A stretch of 64,000 bases of DNA from Streptomyces sp. Alt3 (GTDB lineage Bacteria > Actinomycetota > Actinomycetes > Streptomycetales > Streptomycetaceae). Positions 51,269 through 60,012 of this stretch are shown piece by piece. Every line of letters begins with the position of its first letter. Positions within the stretch are counted from its first letter, which is position 1. Under the pieces are notes generated by a model, which ran no database searches, was not told the DNA's origin, and saw only the letters and a list, made by a program, of their open reading frames with translations. The position numbers and the translations under genes were made by a program. The stretch spans positions 7,378,001 to 7,442,000 of the forward strand of contig NZ_CP120983.1 of NCBI RefSeq assembly GCF_030719215.1, written 5' to 3'.

Positions 51269-52165
51269 ATGACCACCGATGTACGCGCCGACCTGTACCC
51301 CTCGCGCGGCGCCGCCGAGATGACCACTCCCCGCCAGGACCCGGTCATCTGGTCCGCGCCGGGCGCGCCGGGACCGATCGCCGCGAAGGACCTGCAGTCC
51401 TTCGAGCACGACGGCTTCCTCGCCATCGACCAGCTCGTCACCCCCGACGAGGTGGCCGGCTACCGCGCCGAGCTGGACCGGCTGGTCGCCGACCCGCTGG
51501 TCCGCGCCGACGAACGCTCCATCATCGAACCCAAGACGCAGAGCGTGCGTTCCGTCTTCGAGGTCCACAAACTCAGCGAGGTCTTCGCCCGACTGGTCCG
51601 CGACGAACGCGTGGTGGGCCGCGCCCGCCAGATCCTGGGCTCGGACGTCTACGTCCACCAGTCCAGGATCAACGTCAAGCCCGGCTTCGGAGCCTCCGGC
51701 TTCTACTGGCACTCCGACTTCGAGACCTGGCACGCCGAGGACGGCCTGCCCAACATGCGGGCCGTGTCCGTCTCGATCGCCCTGACCGAGAACCTCGACA
51801 CCAACGGCGGGCTCATGATCATGCCCGGCTCCCACAAGTCCTTCGTCGGCTGCGCCGGCGAGACACCCAAGGACAACTACAAGAAGTCCCTCCAGATGCA
51901 GGACGCCGGCATCCCCTCCGACGAGGTCCTCACCGCCATGGCCGACCGCCACGGCATCAAACTCTTCACCGGCAAGGCAGGCTCGGCCACCTGGTTCGAC
52001 TGCAACGCCATGCACGGCTCCGGGGACAACATCACCCCCTACGCCCGCAGCAACGTCTTCATCGTCTTCAACAGTGTCGACAACACCGCCCAGGAACCCT
52101 TCGCGGCCCCCGTCCGCAGGCCCGACTTCATCGGCGCCCGCGACTTCACCCCGGTCGGGTACTAG
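51269..52165 (+). CDS. ectD: Ectoine hydroxylase
   Basis: A 298-aa 2-oxoglutarate/Fe(II) dioxygenase that converts ectoine to 5-hydroxyectoine. Metal ligands are His148 and Asp150 in GFYWHSDFETWHAEDG and His249 in CNAMHGSGDNITPYARSN, with Arg-Ser-Asn-Val-Phe following, at positions close to those of characterised EctD. ATG 51269 stands 3 bp after ectC with AGGAGG before it. It is the last gene of the operon, followed by a strong terminator at 52212-52259. Confidence 0.97.
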   Translation: MTTDVRADLYPSRGAAEMTTPRQDPVIWSAPGAPGPIAAKDLQSFEHDGFLAIDQLVTPDEVAGYRAELDRLVADPLVRADERSIIEPKTQSVRSVFEVHKLSEVFARLVRDERVVGRARQILGSDVYVHQSRINVKPGFGASGFYWHSDFETWHAEDGLPNMRAVSVSIALTENLDTNGGLMIMPGSHKSFVGCAGETPKDNYKKSLQMQDAGIPSDEVLTAMADRHGIKLFTGKAGSATWFDCNAMHGSGDNITPYARSNVFIVFNSVDNTAQEPFAAPVRRPDFIGARDFTPVGY

Positions 52166-52211
52166 GCACACCGGCGACGGAGCCTCGGCACCGACGAGCG
52201 CGGTACCTCTC

Positions 52212-52259
52212 GAAGGGAGCACCCACCCCTCGCACCGGCGACGGGTGGGTGCTCCCTTC
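52212..52259 (+). terminator. Terminator of ectABCD operon
   Basis: A perfect 17-bp stem, GAAGGGAGCACCCACCC (52212-52228) with GGGTGGGTGCTCCCTTC (52243-52259), around a 14-nt loop. It lies 47 bp beyond the ectD stop. Confidence 0.85.
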
Positions 52260-52384
52260 CGCATGTTCCGGCCCGCCTGCTCCGGTGGCGCGGTGCCTCG
52301 GGCCGGTGCCCAGCAGGCATTGCTCCTGGCCGGAGCGCCGCAGCGTCCTCCCGAGAGGCGCGTCTCACCATGTGAAACAGGCGT

Positions 52385-52413
52385 TTGACATTAGATGCAC
52401 TTATGGTCAATAA
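52385..52413 (+). promoter_or_regulatory. Candidate sigma70-type promoter of DUF1684/ABC operon
   Basis: TTGACA (52385-52390), a 17-nt spacer and CAATAA (52408-52413), in an AT-rich pocket about 70 bp upstream of the DUF1684 gene. The DNA composition and the consensus -35 support a HrdB-type promoter. Confidence 0.5.
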
Positions 52414-52483
52414 AGGTGATGCTTTGGCCACTTATTCACGCCCTGTGTAACGCAGGCTGTGAGGGCCGCCCTCGCCGAGATGA

Positions 52484-53223
52484 ATGAGTACTGCCGTGTC
52501 CCACACGTCCCCCGACCGCGCACCCGTAGACCCGGCGGAGGAGTGGGACGCCTGGCGTGCGGAGCGTCACCGTTCGCTCACGTCCCCGACCGGCAACCTC
52601 GCCCTGGTCGAGACCCGCTGGGCGCCGGCTGGGGAGGAGCCGGACGCGGAGGAAGCGCGCGCGAGCCGGCCGGACACCGTGACGGTGACCACGCTCCGGC
52701 GCACCGACCTGGTCACCGGCCAGCCCGAGCACGGCCTGCGCTTCTGGGACGCCGACGCGCCCGCCATCCGTGATTTCGACCGGGTCGACACCTTCCCGTA
52801 CGACCCAGCCTGGGTCCTGGAAGCCTCCTACACCCCCGTCCCCGGCGCCCGGCGCATCGCCTTCGAGCACATCCGGGACAACGGCGGCAGCCGCGACCTG
52901 GTCGTCCCGGGTGACATCACGCTCACCGTCGACGGCCGCGCGTACACGCTCAGCGCCTTCGACGACGACGGCACCCTGCTGCTCGTCTTCGGGGACCCCA
53001 CCAACGGTGACATCACCTACGGGCCGGCCGCTTCCTCTTCGTGCGGCGCACGGACGACGAGAGCCGGGTCGTCCTCGACTTCAACCAGGCCTTCGTGCCG
53101 CCCTGCGGATTCTCCGATCAGTACAACTGTCCGATGCCGCCGCGGCAGAACCGCTTCCACCTGCCCGTCGAGGCAGGCGAGAAGCTCCCCGTCTTCCGCG
53201 ACGGCTCCGACGCCCAGCACTGA
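52484..53223 (+). pseudogene. DUF1684 protein gene with frameshift
   Basis: The first frame (from ATG 52484) gives EEWDAWRAERHRSLTSPTGN, DAPAIRDFDRVDTFPYDPAW, HIRDNGGSRDLVVPGDITLT and GDPTNGDITYGPA to about 53028, where the family continues AGRFLFVRR. The continuation RFLFVRRTDDESRVVLDFNQ, then AFVPPCGFSDQYNCPMPPRQ and NRFHLPVEAGEKLPVF, is in the next frame and stops at 53223. A single missing G in the GGG run around 53021 would restore the gene. The second half keeps the FNPYCAY-like FVPPCGFSDQYNCPMPP block of DUF1684. It is either a real inactivation or a base-call error. It lies 38 bp before the peptide-binding protein gene and is likely operon-linked. Confidence 0.8.
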
Positions 53224-53261
53224 TCACCCCGCAGCTCCCCGCACCGAAAGAGTCCTGACCC

Positions 53262-54779
53262 ATGAGCACCAAGAAGAACGTCCTGTACGCCACCGCCGCC
53301 GTCGCCGCTCTCGCCCTGACCGTGACCGCCTGCGGCGGCTCCGGCGGCACCAGCGCCTCGGGCGGCACCTGGGACAAGGACGCCGTCGTCAACATCGGCT
53401 CCCTCTACGAGCCGCAGAACCTCGACAACACCGCGGGCGGCGGACAGGGTGTCACCGAGGCCCTGAACGGCAACGTCTACGAGGGTCTGTTCAGACTCAC
53501 CGACGACGGTGACGTCGAGAAGCTCCTGGCCCAGGACTACCAGACCAGCGCCGACGGCCTCACCTACACCTTCACCCTGCGCGACGGCGTGAAGTTCCAC
53601 AGCGGCAAGGAACTCGGCAGCGAGGACGTCAAGTACAGCCTGGAGAAGGTCCTCGCCGACGACTCCCAGTCCGCCCGCAAGAGCAACCTCGAAGTCGTCA
53701 AGGACATCGCCACCCCCGACAAGCGGACCGTGAAGATCACGCTGTCCAAGAAGTCGATCTCCTTCGTCTACAACCTCTCCTATGTCTGGATCATCAACTC
53801 CCAGGCCGAGAACCTGAAGACGACCGAGGACGGCACCGGCCCGTACGCCCTGAACAAGTGGACCCGCGGTTCCGCGCTGAGCCTGAACCGCTTCGCGGGC
53901 TACTGGGGAGACGCCGCCGCGAACAAGCAGGTCGTCTTCCACTACTACAAGGACGCGTCCGCGCTCAACAACGCCCTGCTGACCAACGCCGTGGACGTCG
54001 TCACCAGCGAGCAGTCGCCCGACGCGCTGGAGCAGTTCAAGAGCAACGGCACCTACAAGGTCAACGACGGCAACTCCACCACCAAGCTGCTGCTGGCGTT
54101 CAACGACAAGGCCAAGCCCTTCACCGACGTCAAGGTGCGCCAGGCCGTGTCCGCCGCCATCGACGACAAGAAGCTCCTGGAGTCCGTCTGGGGCGGCTAC
54201 GGCAAGCAGATCGGCTCGATGGTCCCGCCCACCGACCCCTGGTACGAGGACCTGACCGACGTCAACGCCCATGACGTGACGAAGGCCAAGAAGCTGCTGT
54301 CCGAGGCCGGTTACGCCAAGGGCTTCAGCTTCACCCTCGACACCCCCAACTACGACCCGCACCCGACGGCCGCGACCTTCATCAAGTCCCAGCTCGCCAA
54401 GGTCGGCATCACCGTCAAGATCAACACGATCACGCCCGACGAGTGGTACACGAAGGTCTACAAGAACCACGACTTCTCGGCCACGCTCCAGGAGCACGTC
54501 AACGACCGCGACCTGGTCTGGTACGGCAACCCCGACTTCTACTGGGGCTACGACAACCCGCAGGTCACCAAGTGGGTCGAGCAGGCGGAGGAAGCCTCCA
54601 GCACCGCCGACCAGACCGAGCTGCTGAAGAAGGTCAACCGGCAGACCGCCGAGGACGCGGCGAGCGACTGGCTGTATCTCTACCCGCAGATCGTCGTCGC
54701 GAACGACAAGCTCTCCGGCTACCCCCTCAACGGCCTGAACTCCCAGTTCTACGCCTACGACATCAAGAAGAAGGGCTGA
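53262..54779 (+). CDS. ABC transporter substrate-binding lipoprotein (peptide/nickel type, SBP family 5)
   Basis: A 505-aa extracytoplasmic binding protein of the Dpp/Opp class. The lipobox is LALTVTAC (Cys24). The type II fold has LNGNVYEGLFRLTDDGDVEK, YTFTLRDGVKFHSGKELG, VRQAVSAAIDDKKLLESVWG and MVPPTDPWYEDL. The family binds oligopeptides, but members also bind sugars, opines or metallophores. GTCCTGACCC precedes ATG 53262. It starts the tightly packed five-gene ABC operon that runs to 58156, and the next gene begins in its stop codon (TGATG). Confidence 0.9.
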   Translation: MSTKKNVLYATAAVAALALTVTACGGSGGTSASGGTWDKDAVVNIGSLYEPQNLDNTAGGGQGVTEALNGNVYEGLFRLTDDGDVEKLLAQDYQTSADGLTYTFTLRDGVKFHSGKELGSEDVKYSLEKVLADDSQSARKSNLEVVKDIATPDKRTVKITLSKKSISFVYNLSYVWIINSQAENLKTTEDGTGPYALNKWTRGSALSLNRFAGYWGDAAANKQVVFHYYKDASALNNALLTNAVDVVTSEQSPDALEQFKSNGTYKVNDGNSTTKLLLAFNDKAKPFTDVKVRQAVSAAIDDKKLLESVWGGYGKQIGSMVPPTDPWYEDLTDVNAHDVTKAKKLLSEAGYAKGFSFTLDTPNYDPHPTAATFIKSQLAKVGITVKINTITPDEWYTKVYKNHDFSATLQEHVNDRDLVWYGNPDFYWGYDNPQVTKWVEQAEEASSTADQTELLKKVNRQTAEDAASDWLYLYPQIVVANDKLSGYPLNGLNSQFYAYDIKKKG

Positions 54780-55744
54780 TGGCGCGCTACCTGGCGCGCC
54801 GACTGGCCTTCCTGGCCGTGTCGCTGGCGCTGGCGAGCGTCGTGCTGTTCGTGCTGCTGCGCATGCTGCCGGGCGACCCGGCCAACGCGCTCACCTCGGT
54901 CGGTGCCAGCCCCGAGCAGATAGCCGCGGCCCGTCACGCCATCGGCTCGGACCGCCCGCTGCCCGAACAGTTCACCCACTGGATCGGGCAGCTGGCGAGC
55001 GGCGACCTCGGGACCTCTTTCGTCAGCTCACTGCCCGTGGGCCCCGAGGTCGCAGCCCGGATGGACGTCACCGTGCCGCTCACCCTGGCCGCCTTCGTCC
55101 TGGCCGTGCTGATCGCGGTTCCCGCCGGATTCACGGCGGCCCACAAGCGGCACACCTGGTACGGCGCGCTGCTCAACGGGGTGTCCCAACTGGGCATCGC
55201 GATACCCGTGTTCTGGCTCGGCATGATCCTCATCGCGGTGTTCGCACTGAACGCCGGCTGGCTGCCCTCCGGCGGCTTCCCGCAGGACGGCTGGGCCGAT
55301 CCGGCCGAGGCGGTCCGCTCCCTCGTCCTGCCGGTCGTGACCATCGCCCTCGTGATGAGCGCGTCCCTGATCCGCTACGTCCGCTCCGCCACACTCGACG
55401 TCCTCGGCAGCGACTACCTGAGGACCGCGCGCGCCCTCGGCTCGTCCTTCGGGGGTGCCATGCGGCGGCACGGGCTGCGCAACGCCTCCGTGCCGGTGAT
55501 CTCCGTCCTCGGCATCGAACTCGCCTCGACGCTGCTCGGCGCGGTCGTCGTGGAGTCGGTGTACGCGCTGCCGGGCCTCGGCTCGATGCTCGCCACCGGC
55601 ATCGCACAGCACGACTACCCGGTCATCCAGGGCGTGCTGTTCGTGTCCACCCTCGCGGTGCTGCTGATCGGCTTCGTGGCCGACCTGGCCCAGCGGATCA
55701 TCGACCCGCGGCTGCGCGGCCGGCTCTCGGGAGGTTCCCGATGA
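54779..55744 (+). CDS. ABC transporter permease (DppB type)
   Basis: A 321-aa membrane protein. The first helix is RLAFLAVSLALASVVLFVLL with RMLPGDPANAL at its outer end, as in DppB proteins. Three to four more helices follow, and the permease signature near 210-235 includes YVRSATLDVLGSDYLRTARA. The ATG overlaps the binding-protein stop by one base. It forms the transmembrane channel with the next gene product. Confidence 0.9.
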   Translation: MARYLARRLAFLAVSLALASVVLFVLLRMLPGDPANALTSVGASPEQIAAARHAIGSDRPLPEQFTHWIGQLASGDLGTSFVSSLPVGPEVAARMDVTVPLTLAAFVLAVLIAVPAGFTAAHKRHTWYGALLNGVSQLGIAIPVFWLGMILIAVFALNAGWLPSGGFPQDGWADPAEAVRSLVLPVVTIALVMSASLIRYVRSATLDVLGSDYLRTARALGSSFGGAMRRHGLRNASVPVISVLGIELASTLLGAVVVESVYALPGLGSMLATGIAQHDYPVIQGVLFVSTLAVLLIGFVADLAQRIIDPRLRGRLSGGSR

Positions 55745-56595
55745 CCGGGACGGACCTGCTCACCCCGACGAAGCGGCGCACCCGGCGCTCCGTCACCCTC
55801 GTCGTCGGCTGCGTACTCGCCGGCATCATCGCGTTGCTGGCCGTGGTCTCGCTCCTCTGGCTGCCCTACGACGCCGACGACACCTCGGGCGGACGGCTCG
55901 CCGGACCCGGCGACGGCCATCTCCTGGGCACCGACAAGCTCGGGCGCGACCTGTTCACCCAGGTGATGACCGGCTCCCGCATCGCCGTCGAGGCGGGTCT
56001 CGGGTCGGTGCTCATCGCCGCCGCCATCGGGATCACCCTGGGCGTGCTCGCCGCGTACGCACAGGGCTGGATCGACGACACGCTCTCGGCGTTCCTCGAC
56101 ATCCTGATCGCCTTCCCGACCCTGCTGCTCGCGATGCTCATCGTCGCCGCCCGCTCGGCGACACTCGGTTCGGCGGTCCTGGCGATCGGCCTGGCGCAGA
56201 GCGCGGTGGTGGCGCGCCTGGTACGCATCCTGGTCAAGCGCGTCCTGGCACAGGACTACATCACGGCAGCCCGTACCTCCGGCACCTCCTGGCCGCGTAC
56301 GGTCCTCTCCCACGTCCTGCCCAACATCTGGCCCACGCTGGTGGTCAACCTCGCCCTGCAGTTCGGCCTCGCCGTGCTCGCCGAGGCCGGGCTGTCCTAC
56401 CTCGGCCTCGGAGCACCGCCGCCCAACGCCTCCTGGGGCCGCATGCTCCAGGAGGCCCAGGCCACCTTCACCACGGCGCCGGCCGGTGCGCTCGCACCCG
56501 GCATCCTGCTCGTACTGCTCGTCATCGGCGTGAACCTCATCGCCGACGGCCTGCGTGACACCCTCGACCCGGCCACCCGGCGGAGGCGCGCGTGA
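55741..56595 (+). CDS. ABC transporter permease (DppC type)
   Basis: A 284-aa membrane protein. The N-terminal helix is LVVGCVLAGIIALLAVVSLL. The periplasmic HLLGTDKLGRDLFTQVMTGS is a hallmark of DppC/OppC. The permease loop is ILVKRVLAQDYITAARTSGT. The ATG overlaps the preceding stop by 4 nt and the next gene overlaps its end by 4 nt. Confidence 0.9.
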   Translation: MTGTDLLTPTKRRTRRSVTLVVGCVLAGIIALLAVVSLLWLPYDADDTSGGRLAGPGDGHLLGTDKLGRDLFTQVMTGSRIAVEAGLGSVLIAAAIGITLGVLAAYAQGWIDDTLSAFLDILIAFPTLLLAMLIVAARSATLGSAVLAIGLAQSAVVARLVRILVKRVLAQDYITAARTSGTSWPRTVLSHVLPNIWPTLVVNLALQFGLAVLAEAGLSYLGLGAPPPNASWGRMLQEAQATFTTAPAGALAPGILLVLLVIGVNLIADGLRDTLDPATRRRRA

Positions 56596-57392
56596 CTCTC
56601 CTCGACGTACGCGGACTGACCGTAAGGACCGACGACGGGCGGACCCTGGTCGACGACCTGTCCTTCACGGTCGCCGGAGGTGAACGGCTCGGCCTCATCG
56701 GCGAGTCCGGCTCCGGCAAGTCCCTGACGACCCTCGCGGTCCTCGGGCTCCTGCCCGACGGCATGACCGCGTCCGGCAGCGTCGAACTGGCCGGGACCCA
56801 GACCGTGGGCGCCGCCGAGAAGACCCTGACCGCCGTCCGCGGACGGGACGCGGCGGTCGTCTTCCAGGAGCCGCTGACCGCACTGGACCCGCTGATGCGG
56901 CTCGGCCGGCAGATCGCCGAGCCCCTCGCCCGCCGCACCGGCCTGAGCGGCAGGCGCCTGCGAGCGACCGTGCATGAAGCCCTCGAACAGGTACGGCTGC
57001 CCGAGCCCCACCGCATCGCCCGGGCGTTCGCGCACGAGATCTCCGGCGGACAGCGCCAGCGGGTCGCGCTCGCGATGGCGCTGGCCTGCGAGCCGAAGCT
57101 CCTCGTCGCCGACGAGCCCACGACCGCCCTGGACGTGTCGGTGCAGGCCGAGATGCTGGAGCTGATCGACGGCCTCGTCCGGGAGCGGGAGATGGCCGTG
57201 CTGTTCGTCAGCCACGACCTGGCCGTCGTGTCCCGGGTCACCGACCGGGTGCTGGTCATGAAGGACGGCCGTGCCGTCGAGCAGGGCGTGGTCCACGACA
57301 TCGTGCGCGCACCACGCGAGACGTACACCCGGGCCCTGGTCGCCAGTGCCCGGAAACTGGAGTCCGCCCTGGACCTGAGGAGCGCGCCATGA
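56592..57392 (+). CDS. ABC transporter ATP-binding protein (DppD type)
   Basis: A 266-aa cytoplasmic ATPase. Walker A is GESGSGKS near 37-44, the Q-loop is AVVFQEPLTALDPLMRLG, the signature is ISGGQRQRVALAMALA, Walker B is KLLVADEPTTALDVSVQAEM and the H-loop is LFVSHDLAVVSRV. It lacks the C-terminal oligopeptide extension of many DppD proteins, so it is short for the class. GTG start overlaps the preceding stop by 4 nt. Confidence 0.92.
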   Translation: MTLLDVRGLTVRTDDGRTLVDDLSFTVAGGERLGLIGESGSGKSLTTLAVLGLLPDGMTASGSVELAGTQTVGAAEKTLTAVRGRDAAVVFQEPLTALDPLMRLGRQIAEPLARRTGLSGRRLRATVHEALEQVRLPEPHRIARAFAHEISGGQRQRVALAMALACEPKLLVADEPTTALDVSVQAEMLELIDGLVREREMAVLFVSHDLAVVSRVTDRVLVMKDGRAVEQGVVHDIVRAPRETYTRALVASARKLESALDLRSAP

Positions 57393-58156
57393 CGCCCGTG
57401 CTGGAGCTGAAGGACGCCGCCGTGCGCTACCGGGGGAGCGCGGCCGACGTGGTCTCGGACGTGTCCCTGGCCGTCGAGGCGGGGGAGAGCCTCGCGCTGG
57501 TCGGCGAGTCCGGAGCGGGCAAGACCACGCTGCTGCGGCTGCTGCTGGGCCTGGCCCGCCCCACCGCCGGCGCCGTCCGCTTCGACGGGGCGGACCTGAA
57601 CCCGCGCGACCGTGAACAGATGCGCCGTTTCCGGCGCAGCGTGCAGTGCGTCTTCCAGGACCCGTACTCCTCGCTCGACCCCAGCCGCCGGGTCGGCGCG
57701 ATCGTCGCGGAACCCCTGCGCTCCCTCGGCCTGGACAGTCGCTCCACCGCCGCGCCCAAGGTGGCCGCCGCGCTGGAACGCGTCGGTCTCCAGGCGAACG
57801 CCGTCGACCGCTACCCGCACGAGTTCTCCGGCGGGCAGCGCCAGCGCATCGCCATCGCCCGCGCCACGGTCTGCGATCCACGCGTCCTCCTGGCCGACGA
57901 ACCGGTCAGCGCACTCGACGTCACCACCCGGGTGAAGGTCGTCGATCTGCTGGCCGAGCTGAAGCAGGAGCGTGGCCTGACGCTGGTCATGGTCTCCCAC
58001 GACCTGTCGGTCGTGGCCTCGCTGTGCGAGCACACCGCCGTGCTGGAACGCGGTCGTGTCGTCGAGCAGGGCGCAACCTCCCAGGTGCTCGGCGAACCGG
58101 AGCACGCCTACACCCGCCGTCTCATCGAGAGCGTGCCGCGTCTGCCCACCTCGTGA
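57389..58156 (+). CDS. ABC transporter ATP-binding protein (DppF type)
   Basis: A 255-aa ATPase. Walker A is GESGAGKTTLLRLLLGLARP, the Q-loop is VQCVFQDPYSSLDPSRRVGA, the signature is FSGGQRQRIAIARATV and Walker B is VLLADEPVSALDVTTRVKVV, followed by VSHDLSVV. It lacks the usual C-terminal oligopeptide-binding zinc tail. ATG overlaps the preceding gene by 4 nt. It is the last transporter gene, 34 bp before the PucR regulator. Confidence 0.92.
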   Translation: MTPVLELKDAAVRYRGSAADVVSDVSLAVEAGESLALVGESGAGKTTLLRLLLGLARPTAGAVRFDGADLNPRDREQMRRFRRSVQCVFQDPYSSLDPSRRVGAIVAEPLRSLGLDSRSTAAPKVAAALERVGLQANAVDRYPHEFSGGQRQRIAIARATVCDPRVLLADEPVSALDVTTRVKVVDLLAELKQERGLTLVMVSHDLSVVASLCEHTAVLERGRVVEQGATSQVLGEPEHAYTRRLIESVPRLPTS

Positions 58157-58190
58157 CCGGCCGGCGGGACACCGACCGTACTCTGACCGC

Positions 58191-59849
58191 GTGAACACAG
58201 CCGGAATCGGGGGCACCGACGCGACCGGTACCTCGCTGCGACGTCTCGCCGACGCACTGGGTACCGAGATGATGTGGGCCGGAGCCCGTGACCGTCCGAT
58301 CGGTGAGGTGGTCATCGCCGAACCGGGGGACGTGCTCGCAGACCTCCCCGGTGCGCTGGTACTCGCCGTCGGGGCACGCGGCGCCGACGCGATCACCGTC
58401 GTGCGGTCGGCGGCGGAGGCGGGCGCCGCCGCCGTCGCGGTCAGGGCGGCGCCCGGCGAGGACGGCGCCCTGACCCCGCAGGTGAAGGCCGCAGCCGAGA
58501 GGGCGGGCATCGCGCTGATGGGCATCGCCGCCTCCGTCCGCTGGGACCGGGCCGAGGCCGACATACGCGGCGTGCTGGAACGCGGGGCCGCGGACGGGAC
58601 CTCCGGCCACCGGGGCGACCTGTTCTCGCTCGCCCAGACCGTGGCCACGCTCACCCGCGGCGTGGTGAGCATCGAGGACGCCGCACACCGGGTGCTCGCC
58701 TACTCCGACTCGGGTGACGAGGCGGACGAACTGCGGCGCCGCTCCATCCTCGGCCGGACCTGTCCCGAGCCTTACCTCGCGCATCTGCGGCAATGGGGGG
58801 TCTACAGGCGGGCCCGCACCGGTGAGGAGGTCGTCGACGTCGAGGAACTGCCCGAGATGGGGGCACGCCGGCGAATGGTCATCGGTATCAACGCCGCCGG
58901 CCGGCCCCTCGGCACGGTCTGGGTGCAGGAGGGCACCCGCGGCCTTGCCGGGCGCACGGAGGAAGTGATGCGCGGTGCGGCGCGGCTCGCAGCCTCACAA
59001 CTGGTCGACCACTGGTTCCAGGGTGACCCGGGGGCACGCCTTCCGTCCCGGGCGGGACTGGCGCACGGACTGCTGACAGGACGCTTCAACTCCGGGGCGC
59101 TCGCCGCGCACCTGGGCATCGCGCCGAACGCCTCCGCGACGGTCGTCGCCTTCGACCTGCGGGAGCCGGAGAGCGGGGACGCAGTCTCGCAGGACGCCCG
59201 CCGTGCGGAGGCAGCGGAGATCATCTCCGTACACGCGGCCTCGTACCGGCGCAGCGCCATGGTGGCGCAGGCCTGCGGGCAGGTGTACGCGATGCTGCCG
59301 GAGCGTGCCGCCGCACCCTCTTCCGAAGGGCTGCTCACGCGGTGGGCCGAGGATCTGGTGAGCGCGCTGCGCCACCACCTCCGGACGCCCGTCCAGGCCG
59401 TGGTGGCGGGCACCGCTCCGCGCCTCGACGACATACCCGCCGTGAAGCTACGCGGTCACCACGGCCTCCAGGTCCTCGCCCGCACCCCCGAGCGGCAGGT
59501 GGCCACCCACACGGCGCTCACCGCGTCCCTCATGGTCCGAGACGTGCTCGGGTTGCTGGACCGGCACAGCGAGATCCGCCATCCGGGCCTCGACGTACTC
59601 GCCCGCCACGACGACGCGCACGGCACCGAGATGTGCCGTTCCCTGCTGCTCTACCTCGACGCCTTCGGCGATGTCGGCCGGGTGGCGAAGGACCTGAACG
59701 TCCATCCCAACACCCTGCGCTACCGGGTTCGCAAGGCCGTCGCTCTCGCCGGCCTCGATCTGGACGATCCCGAGCACCGGATCGCGGCCATGCTGCAACT
59801 GCGGCTCTCCCGAGAGGAGCCGGGGACAAGCCCGTTCCCCGGTGGATGA
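58191..59849 (+). CDS. PucR/CdaR-family transcriptional regulator
   Basis: A 552-aa activator. The N-terminal PucR domain is at about 10-120 (LGTEMMWAGARDRPIGEVVI, ALVLAVGARGADAITVVRSA). A GGDEF-like central region of the CdaR type follows. The C-terminal PucR helix-turn-helix is in the last 60 residues (SLLLYLDAFGDVGRVAKDLN, VHPNTLRYRVRKAV, GLDLDDPEHRIAAMLQLRLS). GTG 58191 is used. It lies directly after the ABC operon and before an MHS transporter gene. Members control purine, sugar-acid and amino-acid catabolic genes, so the ligand is probably the transported compound. Confidence 0.88.
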   Translation: MNTAGIGGTDATGTSLRRLADALGTEMMWAGARDRPIGEVVIAEPGDVLADLPGALVLAVGARGADAITVVRSAAEAGAAAVAVRAAPGEDGALTPQVKAAAERAGIALMGIAASVRWDRAEADIRGVLERGAADGTSGHRGDLFSLAQTVATLTRGVVSIEDAAHRVLAYSDSGDEADELRRRSILGRTCPEPYLAHLRQWGVYRRARTGEEVVDVEELPEMGARRRMVIGINAAGRPLGTVWVQEGTRGLAGRTEEVMRGAARLAASQLVDHWFQGDPGARLPSRAGLAHGLLTGRFNSGALAAHLGIAPNASATVVAFDLREPESGDAVSQDARRAEAAEIISVHAASYRRSAMVAQACGQVYAMLPERAAAPSSEGLLTRWAEDLVSALRHHLRTPVQAVVAGTAPRLDDIPAVKLRGHHGLQVLARTPERQVATHTALTASLMVRDVLGLLDRHSEIRHPGLDVLARHDDAHGTEMCRSLLLYLDAFGDVGRVAKDLNVHPNTLRYRVRKAVALAGLDLDDPEHRIAAMLQLRLSREEPGTSPFPGG

Positions 59850-59878
59850 CGGCCGGGGCTCCCCGCTGCCCGACGCGG

Positions 59879-59926
59879 CTGTCCGCACGGACAGTCCGAT
59901 GCCCGGAACGCTGTCCGGGCGGACAA
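59879..59926. promoter_or_regulatory. Two 16-bp palindromes upstream of MHS transporter gene
   Basis: CTGTCCG-CA-CGGACAG (59879-59894) and CTGTCCG-GG-CGGACAA (59911-59926) share one core, with centres 32 bp apart (about three helical turns). They lie in the 163-bp gap between the PucR gene and the transporter gene. Symmetry and phasing suit cooperative binding of a dimeric regulator. Confidence 0.6.
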
Positions 59927-60012
59927 ACCGCAGGTGACCGGCGCCGGTTTAGGTTCACACCCCGTTCGCTTTCCGCGACGGCGAGCCCTTATCCCGAACC
60001 CGGAGCAGACCC

